A DNA stretch of 21,195 nucleotides from Chitinophagaceae bacterium (GTDB taxonomy: Bacteria > Bacteroidota > Bacteroidia > Chitinophagales > Chitinophagaceae). Shown one piece after another: positions 7,680 to 14,610 of this stretch. The stretch's first letter is position 1. Each line of letters opens with the position of its first letter. The DNA is taken from contig JAGKWS010000070.1 in NCBI GenBank assembly GCA_021151685.1, positions 1-21,195 on the forward strand, written 5' to 3'. The translations under genes and the position numbers were made by a program. The notes under the pieces are model-generated. The model worked only from the letters and a program-made list of their open reading frames with translations, did no database searches and had not been told where the DNA came from.

Positions 7680-7752
7680 TTGGCAGTAATTATTGGCAGC
7701 GGCTGGTTAGTGTGAAAATCCCGAAAGGGCACCGCTGTCAATAATTCGCCAA
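7680..7752 (+). promoter_or_regulatory. Imperfect long hairpin between icd and the DUF6671 gene
   Basis: AATTATTGGCAGCGG (7688-7702) pairs with CCGCTGTCAATAATT (7732-7746) over 15 bp with one G-T. Beyond a small internal loop, TTGGC (7680-7684) pairs with GCCAA (7748-7752). The apical loop carries CCC-GAAA-GGG (7720-7729), a GNRA-capped mini-stem. No T run follows, so it is not an ordinary terminator. It could be an mRNA processing, stability or translation-control element. No known riboswitch class was recognised. Confidence 0.5.
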
Positions 7753-7784
7753 TGTGCTTCTCCGGCTTCATTGCCATCATTCCC

Positions 7785-8498
7785 ATGCACAATCATCCAC
7801 TTTTCGCAGGCCGTACCCTTGTTTTGGCCACCATGCACAGCAAAGAGCAGGTAATGGCACCGCTGCTGCAACAGTATCTTGGAGTACAGGTAGTGGTTCC
7901 CGCCCATTTCAATACCGACCTGTTCGGCTTTATACCTTCCAACGATGAGCTGTTACTACTCTACGATGCCGATAATAAACTGGAAATAAGTGCCCGCGAG
8001 CTCACAACTGCTAACAATTTTGCCGGCAGGCAAATCAGCTCTGTAAGAGAGGCACAACAATTTGCAGCTGCTGCAGGTTTTCCGCAACATGCACTCATAC
8101 TCCGCACACACAAGCACGATACCCACCATGTGCAGAAAGGTATCACCGATAGGGACACCCTATTATCGGCCGTGAAAAAAAGACTCGAAGCGCATGACAG
8201 TGTCTACATCACTACCGATATGCGGGCTATGCACAACCCTACACGCATGCAAGCCATTGAAAAAGCTACCCGCAAACTGATAGATAAAGTTGCTGAATGT
8301 TGCCCGGTTTGCGCTACACCCGGCTATGCGGTTACCAACTACCACACAGGCCTGCCTTGCAGTCTTTGTGGAGCCCCAACGCGTATCGTACTCAGCATAG
8401 TATACACCTGCAGCATGTGCAATTACACTAATTCAGTAAAATATCACAAAGGAAAAACCAGCGAAGACCCCATGTATTGCAACTGGTGCAACCCCTGA
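7785..8498 (+). CDS. DUF6671 family protein lacking the usual central segment
   Basis: The function of this family is not established. The 237-residue product begins HPLFAGRTLVLATMHSKEQVMAPLL and continues VVVPAHFNTDLFG, as family members do. It has TDMRAMHNPTRM (144-155) and a C-terminal zinc-ribbon-like region with Cys pairs or triplets at 172/173/176, 192/195, 209/212 and 232/235. From memory of the family, NTDLFG is normally followed by about 45-50 residues containing TFT.E and ASEGSFGPHP-like blocks. Here F47-G48 runs directly into FIPSNDELLLLYD with no break in frame, so a clean internal deletion is inferred. The ATG at 7785 is preferred to the one at 7752 because the family begins near HPF.GR and 7752 lies in the hairpin stem. 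It probably belongs to the purK operon. Confidence 0.8.
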   Translation: MHNHPLFAGRTLVLATMHSKEQVMAPLLQQYLGVQVVVPAHFNTDLFGFIPSNDELLLLYDADNKLEISARELTTANNFAGRQISSVREAQQFAAAAGFPQHALILRTHKHDTHHVQKGITDRDTLLSAVKKRLEAHDSVYITTDMRAMHNPTRMQAIEKATRKLIDKVAECCPVCATPGYAVTNYHTGLPCSLCGAPTRIVLSIVYTCSMCNYTNSVKYHKGKTSEDPMYCNWCNP

Positions 8499-8517
8499 CA
8501 ACAGTCAACAAAAACAA

Positions 8518-9504
8518 ATGGCAAGAATAGGAAAAGACATCTCCACAGCAGCCCGACTGCTGTTGGAAGGGCAACTGGTAGCCATACCTACCGAAACTGT
8601 ATATGGTTTGGCCGCCAATGCACTCAATGTAGCGGCCGTCAGTCACATATTTGAGGTAAAGAAAAGACCAGCTACCAATCCGCTCATTGTACACTTGGCT
8701 TCAGTGGCTCAGCTATCCGACTATGTTGCCTCCATGCCCGATGCTGCCTGGCAGCTCATAAAAGCCTTCTGCCCCGGCCCGCTTACATTGGTACTGCCAC
8801 GTACACAAATTGTGCCCGACATTATTACCGCAGGGGGCAATACAGTAGCAATACGTTTTCCCAAACATCCACTCACCCGTGCCCTACTTCGCGAAACCGG
8901 TGTAGGTCTGGCGGCACCCAGTGCCAATCCTTATGGCTACATCAGCCCCACCAACGCCCACCATGTAAACCGTATGTTAGGCAATCACATTCCCTACATA
9001 TTGGATGGCGGCCCCTGCACATACGGCATAGAATCTACCATCATTGGCTTCCCCAACGACAAACCCACCATTTACCGTGCAGGCAGCATCACTCGCAGGC
9101 AAATAGAAGAAGTAATAGGTACCGTATATCAGTACCAAGGCCACGAAATACACAGCCCCGGCATGTCGGCAGGCCACTACAGCCCCACTACGCCGCTATA
9201 CATCACCACCAATATTCAGGCGGCCACTGCCGATGCCACAGATGGCGACACTGGTATCATCTGTCACTCGGCCTATGCGCCCAACATACCACAGCACCAT
9301 CAAATCATTCTCAGCCACAATGCCGATTTGCCCACTGCGGCCAGAAACCTGTATGCAGCTCTTCACGAAATGGACCATCGCGGCTACAAACGCATACTGA
9401 TTGAGCAACTACCCACAACCGGCGTTGGCGAAGCCCTGAACGACCGTCTGAAACGCGCCGCTACCCCCCATATCACAACCAGTTCGCACAATCTTCCTCT
9501 CTAA
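8518..9504 (+). CDS. Threonylcarbamoyl-AMP synthase, Sua5 type
   Basis: Sua5/YrdC enzymes make threonylcarbamoyl-AMP from threonine, bicarbonate and ATP, the first step of the t6A modification at position 37 of tRNAs reading ANN codons. The 328-residue chain has the YrdC domain in about residues 10-200. Visible motifs are PTETVYGLA (24-32), the KKRPATNPLIVHL active-site block (48-60), CPGPLTLVLP, IRFPKHP, APSANPYGYISPT (133-145) and ESTIIGF. A linker SPGMSAGHYSPTTPL (213-227) leads to a C-terminal Sua5 domain (about 230-328), so it is the long Sua5 form rather than the short TsaC. It begins 19 bases after the DUF6671 gene and is probably in the same operon. It is the second bicarbonate-using enzyme in this series. 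Confidence 0.95.
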   Translation: MARIGKDISTAARLLLEGQLVAIPTETVYGLAANALNVAAVSHIFEVKKRPATNPLIVHLASVAQLSDYVASMPDAAWQLIKAFCPGPLTLVLPRTQIVPDIITAGGNTVAIRFPKHPLTRALLRETGVGLAAPSANPYGYISPTNAHHVNRMLGNHIPYILDGGPCTYGIESTIIGFPNDKPTIYRAGSITRRQIEEVIGTVYQYQGHEIHSPGMSAGHYSPTTPLYITTNIQAATADATDGDTGIICHSAYAPNIPQHHQIILSHNADLPTAARNLYAALHEMDHRGYKRILIEQLPTTGVGEALNDRLKRAATPHITTSSHNLPL

Positions 9505-9540
9505 CATCCCGTACGCCACCACTCAAACAACAACAAAACA

Positions 9541-10500
9541 ATGGATTTTACACTGCTTGCCAACAACATCACCAACCCTACCCTGCTATTCTTCCTACTG
9601 GGTATCGTTGCCACAATCGTCCGTAGCGACCTCGAAATCCCGGCTGCCTCATCCAAATTTATTTCTCTATACCTCTTGTTTGCCATTGGCTTCAAAGGAG
9701 GGCAAGAGTTGCGTCATGGCGAGTTCACCACCAGCCTTATGGCAACACTGGGTATATGCATGTTGTTGTCGGTACTCATCCCTGTGTACACATTCTTCTT
9801 GCTGCGCCGCAGGCACACAGCCGAAAATGCTGCCGCTATTGCCGCCACATACGGCTCGGTAAGCGCGGTCACATTCGTTTCCGCCACCCTCTTTCTCGAT
9901 ACCATGGGCGTAACTTACGGGGGGCATATGGTGGCTGCCATGGCACTTATGGAGGCTCCAGCCATCATGGTGGGGGTAATGCTCATGCGTTGGTTTGGCG
10001 ATGCCACACATCCTGGCGGTCTACGTAAAATCGTACACGAATCTCTCACTAACGGTTCTGTACTCATGATAACCGGTAGTTTGCTTACCGGCCTTATAGC
10101 CAATGACAAAGGAGCCGAAGGTATACGCCCCTTCACTACCGATATATTCAAGGGCTTTCTTTCTATATTCCTCTTAGACATGGGCATGACCGCTGCGCGT
10201 CGTGTAGCTTCTTTCCGCAAACATGGGCTGTCTATGACGCTGTTTGCCGTATTGGTACCATTGGCCAATGGCATACTCAGCATCCTGCTTACCCATAGCC
10301 TGCATATAGGAGCCGGTAATAGGCTATTGGTAGCTATACTGGCAGCAGGGGCATCCTACATTGCCGTTCCTGCTGCCATGAAGCAGGCTGCCCCCAATGC
10401 CGACCCCGGTCTGTACATCCCAATGGCACTTGGCATCACTTTCCCGCTCAATATCACCATTGGCCTACCACTCTACTGGACGCTGATACAACATTTCTAA
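9541..10500 (+). CDS. SbtA-type sodium-dependent bicarbonate permease
   Basis: SbtA proteins are inner-membrane sodium/bicarbonate symporters, best known from cyanobacterial carbon-concentrating systems. The 319-residue protein is almost wholly hydrophobic with about ten membrane segments in two related halves. Recognisable stretches are the start NPTLLFFLLGIVATIVRSDLEIP, LYLLFAIGFKGGQELRHG, AATYGSVSAVTFVSATLFL, MALMEAPAIMVGVML and, late, AAGASYIAVPAAM. It is shorter than the roughly 370-residue cyanobacterial SbtA, with a smaller central cytoplasmic loop where the regulator SbtB acts. No PII-like SbtB gene is nearby. It lies 36 bases after the Sua5 gene and 16 bases before a small membrane-peptide gene. 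The substrate is inferred from the family and has not been tested for Bacteroidota members. Confidence 0.88.
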   Translation: MDFTLLANNITNPTLLFFLLGIVATIVRSDLEIPAASSKFISLYLLFAIGFKGGQELRHGEFTTSLMATLGICMLLSVLIPVYTFFLLRRRHTAENAAAIAATYGSVSAVTFVSATLFLDTMGVTYGGHMVAAMALMEAPAIMVGVMLMRWFGDATHPGGLRKIVHESLTNGSVLMITGSLLTGLIANDKGAEGIRPFTTDIFKGFLSIFLLDMGMTAARRVASFRKHGLSMTLFAVLVPLANGILSILLTHSLHIGAGNRLLVAILAAGASYIAVPAAMKQAAPNADPGLYIPMALGITFPLNITIGLPLYWTLIQHF

Positions 10501-10516
10501 AAAAATAAATAGCAAT

Positions 10517-10696
10517 ATGATACCGACATCCTTTAAGAAGAACCTCATACCGTTACTGGTAACGTTCGTAGTTTGCGCCCTCGCTTCACCTGTATTTCCG
10601 GGCATACCTTCCGGCCCCATTACCGACGTGCTGGCCATTGGCGGTGCATTATGGGCATTGTCTCTCATGGCACCTGCGCCCCCAGCCAACCTATAG
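10517..10696 (+). CDS. 59-residue hydrophobic membrane peptide downstream of the bicarbonate permease
   Basis: No family was recognised. ATG 10517 opens a frame that reads MIPTSFKKNLIPLLVTF at the start and ends at TAG 10694-10696. Two hydrophobic stretches are visible: residues about 10-26 (LIPLLVTFVVCALASPV) and about 36-52 (ITDVLAIGGALWALSLM). They are separated by a Pro/Gly turn and preceded by a positive KK, so a two-helix hairpin with the N-terminus inside is likely. It sits 16 bases after the permease stop and before a terminator at 10776-10811, so it is most likely the last gene of the operon. A role as a small subunit or regulator of the permease is a guess from position only. Confidence 0.6.
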   Translation: MIPTSFKKNLIPLLVTFVVCALASPVFPGIPSGPITDVLAIGGALWALSLMAPAPPANL

Positions 10697-10775
10697 CCAA
10701 CAGGCTCACTCCGCAAAACATGACACAATTATTTGTTTTTCAACCATTTGCAAACAAACATATAAAACATACCCC

Positions 10776-10811
10776 AAACCGGCAGTAAGGATACTGCCTG
10801 TTTCTTTTTAT
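10776..10811 (+). terminator. Rho-independent terminator of the purK-to-sbtA gene series
   Basis: GGCAGTA (10781-10787) and TACTGCC (10792-10798) form a perfect 7-bp stem with an AGGA loop. AAAC and GTTT extend it across one mismatch. A T-rich run (GTTTCTTTTTA) follows. It ends about 85-115 bases after the stop of the 59-residue peptide. Confidence 0.8.
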
Positions 10812-10837
10812 GTAAGCGGGTGCAATCCCTACTCTTT

Positions 10838-10864
10838 TGCAACTTTTTGGTTAAATTCACGAAA
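10838..10864 (+). promoter_or_regulatory. Possible ECF-type promoter ahead of the sigma-factor gene
   Basis: TGCAACTTTTT (10838-10848) carries the AAC core often seen in ECF -35 elements. CACGAAA (10858-10864) lies at a distance allowed for a CG-containing -10. That would allow autoregulation by the sigma factor that starts at 10941. The match is weak and based on general ECF promoter knowledge. Confidence 0.25.
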
Positions 10865-10940
10865 TAATAGCCACCTGAACCCAACCTTTCTTTACAAGAA
10901 ACGGTCTTTTATCCTGCGTAAGTATTAATAACCTTTATAG

Positions 10941-11513
10941 TTGTCAGTCGCTTTGGCATATACAATTACTGGCCACGCCAGTGAGTTAGAAGAGCTCATA
11001 AATGGGTGCATCCGCAACGAGCGGAGCGCGCAGGAGAAGCTCTACAGGTTATTTTACCCCAAAATGATGGCCCTCGTCCGCCGTTATATAGACCATGAAG
11101 AACAAGCCGAAGAAGTACTCAATAATGGCTACCTCAGAGCTTTTCAGAAGATAAAACAATACAACTTTCAGGGTTCATTCGAAGGATGGATTCGGAAAAT
11201 TATATTTCACGCAGTTGCCGATTATGTAAAACAACATGCAAAATATTCTAACCAGATATTGCTTGTTGAAAAAGACGAGTTGGTACACAAAGACCATGCC
11301 GACAGAATGTACTACGACCAGTTGCTGAAGCTGGTACAAGCACTGCCTGAGGCTACGCGCACCGTGTTTAACATGTATGTAATGGAGGGAATGACGCACA
11401 AAGAGATTGGTGTACTACTGGGTATCAGTGAAGGTACCTCAAAGTGGCACCTCTCCGAAGGGCGGCGTGTGCTGAAAGAAAAAATAGAAAAACTGGAGCT
11501 GCACGTAAAGTAG
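10941..11513 (+). CDS. ECF-type RNA polymerase sigma factor
   Basis: This cytoplasmic 190-residue protein directs RNA polymerase to a specific promoter set. Region 2 reads EKLYRLFYPKMMALVRRYI through AEEVLNNGYLRAFQKI and GSFEGWIRKIIFHAVADYVK. Region 4 reads LPEATRTVFNMYVMEGMTHKEIG through SEGTSKWHLSEGRRVLKEKI, with its helix-turn-helix. This is the usual small-sigma form in Bacteroidota. A TAG stop lies directly before the frame, and the next ATG falls far inside region 2. TTG at 10941 is therefore the most likely start, with TTG 10953 as the alternative. The next gene, 47 bases downstream, encodes a membrane protein with an anti-sigma-like N-terminus and is probably its partner. Confidence 0.92.
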   Translation: MSVALAYTITGHASELEELINGCIRNERSAQEKLYRLFYPKMMALVRRYIDHEEQAEEVLNNGYLRAFQKIKQYNFQGSFEGWIRKIIFHAVADYVKQHAKYSNQILLVEKDELVHKDHADRMYYDQLLKLVQALPEATRTVFNMYVMEGMTHKEIGVLLGISEGTSKWHLSEGRRVLKEKIEKLELHVK

Positions 11514-11560
11514 CACCACTGTGAAAACAAAAAAATTACTGAAACAAAACATTTATCCTC

Positions 11561-14503
11561 ATGGATAATAATTTCATCAAAATCGACGACCTGGTGAGAC
11601 AACACCTGGAAGGGGCCGAGGAAAAAGAGCGGGCTGGTGCATGGCTTAAAATGCGCGACCTGCTGGACGAGGAAATGCCCCGTAAAAAACGTGTCGGTAT
11701 TATTTACTGGAAGCGCATCTTTGGCCTTGTAGCCGCAGCGTCACTCATCGGCACTATGGCCGTAGGTAGCTACGAGCTGTCATCAGTCTATCGCCGCTCT
11801 GCCAGCCACGACCCTATGTCTGCTACTTCTGGCAAAGACTTCTCTCGCGAGTCTGGCCCCGGCACAATGGATGTGCAACCCGCGTGGATGGGAGATGAAC
11901 CCGCCACATCTGGCAAAATCAGCATCCGTGGTACTGCGCACAACCCTTCTGCCAACGATGCTGCTATTACCACCGCACCCGAGAAACCCTACAACGGTGG
12001 TGGCAACAGCAACTATATGGCTGCCATATCATCGGCCGCCAGTGCCGATGCCAGCAAGCGTAATACAGGAAGTAATTCCATTACCACGGCAAGCACAAGC
12101 AATGGCAGTGCAACTACCAGCACCAATAGTCTTGCAACTACCAATGCACGCCCGCTGCCTGCAAACACTACAGCCGTGGCTACCGCACCAGCGCATAGCA
12201 TACCGGTAACCAAAAACAATACATACAGCAACACGCAAGAAACAGGCACCATACACGCCAAACGCAACCAATATACAAGCAATAGCAACAACTGGCAGGG
12301 TACGGCCACTAACAGCAATGGCGAAAGCCGTATAGTTCCCAACAATCCGGTAAATGACGATGCTGCGCGTAGAAAAAACAATAAAACCAACAAGAGCCAA
12401 AACTCAATAATACCCACCAGCATTGTTTGCGACAACACCAATAGCAACAGCAATACCACGGGTGCTGCCACAACAAACAATGGAGGCAACAACAGCGGTG
12501 CTGCACGCCGCACTACCCGCAACAACAACAAGAATCTATCTTGTAGCGTAAAGACACGCCACAACCGCCACAATGGCAACAACATACCACGCATAGCAAC
12601 CACTACAGGCACTACTATGCCCACATATGGCACACCAATTGCCGATGCTGGCATGCATACATTGCCTACAGGCAACATTGGTGGCAATTCGGTAACCGGC
12701 ACACCCGCTACCGACAAAATTGGAGCACTTAATGCCACCACTGCGGGTATGTCCTCCAGCACTACCAGCCACCTACCAGCCAATGCGCATACTGTACCCG
12801 GCACTGCAACAGCGCAGGGCACAGAGGCCACTAAAGGCAATCGAACTACCTCCTCGCACCATCCATCAGCTTCAGGAACCGGCGAGTCAGGCAGTATTAA
12901 AGGGCATAGAAATGCCAAAAACAACACTATGCCCGGCACTGCTACAACAGCACAAGGCACACTGGCAACTGCAAGCAATGCTGGTCATCGCAACCATACC
13001 GGCAGCGGTGACGCAAACACAGGGCCCGATAGCCACACAGCAGGCTATCAGGCTACCGCATCGCACAACACATCAACATCTGGTGAGTCCGGAACTATCA
13101 AAGGACACAGAAATGCCAAAAACACTACGGCTCCCAATCAGCATACCAATACTGGTCATGGTGTAGCCAACACAACAGTGGCTGATAAAACAGACAATGT
13201 TGCTACAAAAACAACAGGAGCCAAAACGCATGTGGCTACAACACCATTGGCTTCTTCGACCACAGTAGGCAAACACAATGCGCACACCTCCGGCAAAACG
13301 CCAGAGGTAGCAGATGATGAAAATATCATCAATCAGGAAACTGAAGAAACAGCACAAAAGCAGGAAGGCGATAAAAAGGTGATCACCAAAATCGTACTTC
13401 GTCAGCGCGAGATAAAAAATGGCAACGAAACCCATACACAGGTCGATACCGTGTCTATGGAAAAGTTCAGCAAACAGTCTGGCATACCTGCCGAAGACAA
13501 CGACCCACTCTCTGGTAATGTAACCGCCAAGCGTGGCACCAATGCGCCCGTACCTGCTGCTGCCGAACCCGATACCGATAACAAACCCGGTACTGCCGAG
13601 AAAGCAACCGGTTCTAAAAAACATCGCAAACGCCACAACACAGGCGAAGAACTGGCTGCAGCACCAGCAGCCACTACCGATGCCGAAGATGCACCACGTA
13701 CTACCATGGCAGATGCTCCTGCCGACAATACAGCAGCGGCATCTGCAAATCCGTCGGAAGTGGCCACCAAAAAGAAAACTTCAGATCGCAAAACTGGCGC
13801 ATCATTGCTGCAAAAACTCAGCTCCGCCTTCAACGATGTGAAGCAGAATGCTACTGGTGCCAAGTTCACGCCCGGTATCACGGCTGGTATCAACAGTAAC
13901 TTCTTTGGGCCAAGCAAAATGATGGGTTTCCAATTTGGTGCAACCGGTAGTTTCGACTTCAACGAAACATGGAGTCTGATGGCAGAGCTGAAATACTTCA
14001 ACCGTATCAACAACAACAACATAGAAGATAACTATTACAGTTATACAGACATGGGCAACGGCCAATACCGCCGCGAGCTGGTGCGCAATACCTACGACTT
14101 TGCCGCCATGCACACCTTGGAAATGCCGCTTACCATACGCTATGCCAAGGGCAACTTCAACTTCTACGCTGGTGGCAACTTGCAGTATGCTTTCTCTATC
14201 AATACCGCACCTGCCACCACACCAGACCCTACTGCACAGGCTACATTTGTAAGTGCCCCTGGCACCGACAACAAACCAACCTACACCGAGGCCGACTTCC
14301 GCAGTCGCTTTGCATTGGGTTACATATTTGGCTTCTCTTACCAGATAGCCCCCAATACAAGTCTGGACATTCGCAACGTACAGTCTGTGTGGGACAATGC
14401 AGCCACCACTGGTGCCCGCTCTATATCCAACATGCTCTATCGCACCCCATCCGTACAGCTATCAGTTATGTACCGCTTGGGTGGCAACAAGAACAAGGAA
14501 TAG
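11561..14503 (+). CDS. Anti-sigma-like, single-helix, long-linker protein with C-terminal outer-membrane beta-barrel
   Basis: This 980-residue protein follows the ECF gene. Residues 1-45 are charged and soluble (KIDDLVRQHLEGAEEKERAGAW) and resemble the cytoplasmic part of sigma-linked proteins in this phylum. One hydrophobic helix lies at about 47-69. Residues about 80-585 are low complexity, rich in Thr, Asn, Ser, Ala, Gly and His, with internal repeats such as IKGHRNAKN. A charged stretch (ETEETAQKQEGDKKVITKIV, then LRQREIKNG) spans about 585-650. From about residue 766 the chain alternates as in an 8-stranded barrel: FTPGITAGIN, GFQFGATGSFDF, WSLMAELKYF, MPLTIRYA, FNFYAGGNLQYAF, RFALGYIFGFSYQI and VQLSVMYRLG. 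A lone N-terminal helix joined to a barrel implies a chain crossing the periplasm. The anti-sigma role is inferred from gene order and the N-terminus; the barrel call is stronger. Confidence 0.85.
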   Translation: MDNNFIKIDDLVRQHLEGAEEKERAGAWLKMRDLLDEEMPRKKRVGIIYWKRIFGLVAAASLIGTMAVGSYELSSVYRRSASHDPMSATSGKDFSRESGPGTMDVQPAWMGDEPATSGKISIRGTAHNPSANDAAITTAPEKPYNGGGNSNYMAAISSAASADASKRNTGSNSITTASTSNGSATTSTNSLATTNARPLPANTTAVATAPAHSIPVTKNNTYSNTQETGTIHAKRNQYTSNSNNWQGTATNSNGESRIVPNNPVNDDAARRKNNKTNKSQNSIIPTSIVCDNTNSNSNTTGAATTNNGGNNSGAARRTTRNNNKNLSCSVKTRHNRHNGNNIPRIATTTGTTMPTYGTPIADAGMHTLPTGNIGGNSVTGTPATDKIGALNATTAGMSSSTTSHLPANAHTVPGTATAQGTEATKGNRTTSSHHPSASGTGESGSIKGHRNAKNNTMPGTATTAQGTLATASNAGHRNHTGSGDANTGPDSHTAGYQATASHNTSTSGESGTIKGHRNAKNTTAPNQHTNTGHGVANTTVADKTDNVATKTTGAKTHVATTPLASSTTVGKHNAHTSGKTPEVADDENIINQETEETAQKQEGDKKVITKIVLRQREIKNGNETHTQVDTVSMEKFSKQSGIPAEDNDPLSGNVTAKRGTNAPVPAAAEPDTDNKPGTAEKATGSKKHRKRHNTGEELAAAPAATTDAEDAPRTTMADAPADNTAAASANPSEVATKKKTSDRKTGASLLQKLSSAFNDVKQNATGAKFTPGITAGINSNFFGPSKMMGFQFGATGSFDFNETWSLMAELKYFNRINNNNIEDNYYSYTDMGNGQYRRELVRNTYDFAAMHTLEMPLTIRYAKGNFNFYAGGNLQYAFSINTAPATTPDPTAQATFVSAPGTDNKPTYTEADFRSRFALGYIFGFSYQIAPNTSLDIRNVQSVWDNAATTGARSISNMLYRTPSVQLSVMYRLGGNKNKE
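12797..13123 (+). repeat. Degenerate internal repeats in the linker coding region
   Basis: The block encoding GESGSIKGHRNAKN (12881-12923) recurs as GESGTIKGHRNAKN (13082-13123), about 200 bases apart and nearly identical at the DNA level in its second half. A CCCGGCACTGC...ACAGC...CAGGGCAC-like block near 12797 recurs near 12932. The linker seems to have grown by duplication followed by drift. Confidence 0.7.
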
Positions 14504-14515
14504 CACCTTTTGTCA

Positions 14516-14564
14516 GCATAAAAATATAACCGCCGGCCAATCACCGGCGGTTATATTTTTATGC
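14516..14564 (+). terminator. Strong bidirectional-type terminator hairpin
   Basis: A perfect 21-bp inverted repeat (14516-14536 with 14544-14564) encloses a 7-nt CCAATCA loop. The GC core CCGCCGG is flanked by A-rich and T-rich arms, so a U run follows the stem in either direction. It begins 12 bases after the stop of the beta-barrel gene. Confidence 0.85.
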
Positions 14565-14582
14565 GAAAACGCACACCATTCG

Positions 14583-14590
14583 TATCTTAG
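14583..14590 (+). promoter_or_regulatory. Possible -7 element for the phospholipase D-like gene
   Basis: TATCTTAG matches TAnnTTTG at seven of eight positions and lies 20 bases before the ATG at 14611, just after the terminator, where a new promoter is needed. No TTTG is seen at the -33 distance. Confidence 0.3.
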
Positions 14591-14610
14591 CAGTAAATCC
14601 CACACCTTAC

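Noticed and set aside
7752..7784. ATG 7752 as the start of the DUF6671 gene
   Set aside because: It lies at the foot of the long hairpin, and the extra 11 residues do not fit the family start, which matches MHNHPLFAGR from 7785.
12013..12978. Long open frame (321 codons) on the minus strand opposite the linker region
   Set aside because: It is rich in Val, Leu and Ala because it is the complement of repetitive Thr/Asn/Ser codons. It shows no recognisable motifs and lies inside a well-supported gene on the other strand.
12797..13123. Repeats in the linker region as a CRISPR array
   Set aside because: The units are coding, imperfect, few and unevenly spaced, and no cas genes are nearby.
11871..13166. 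Plus-strand alternative frames in the linker gene as separate genes
   Set aside because: They are Pro/Leu/Gln-rich shadows of the repetitive codons with no family features or starts suited to translation.
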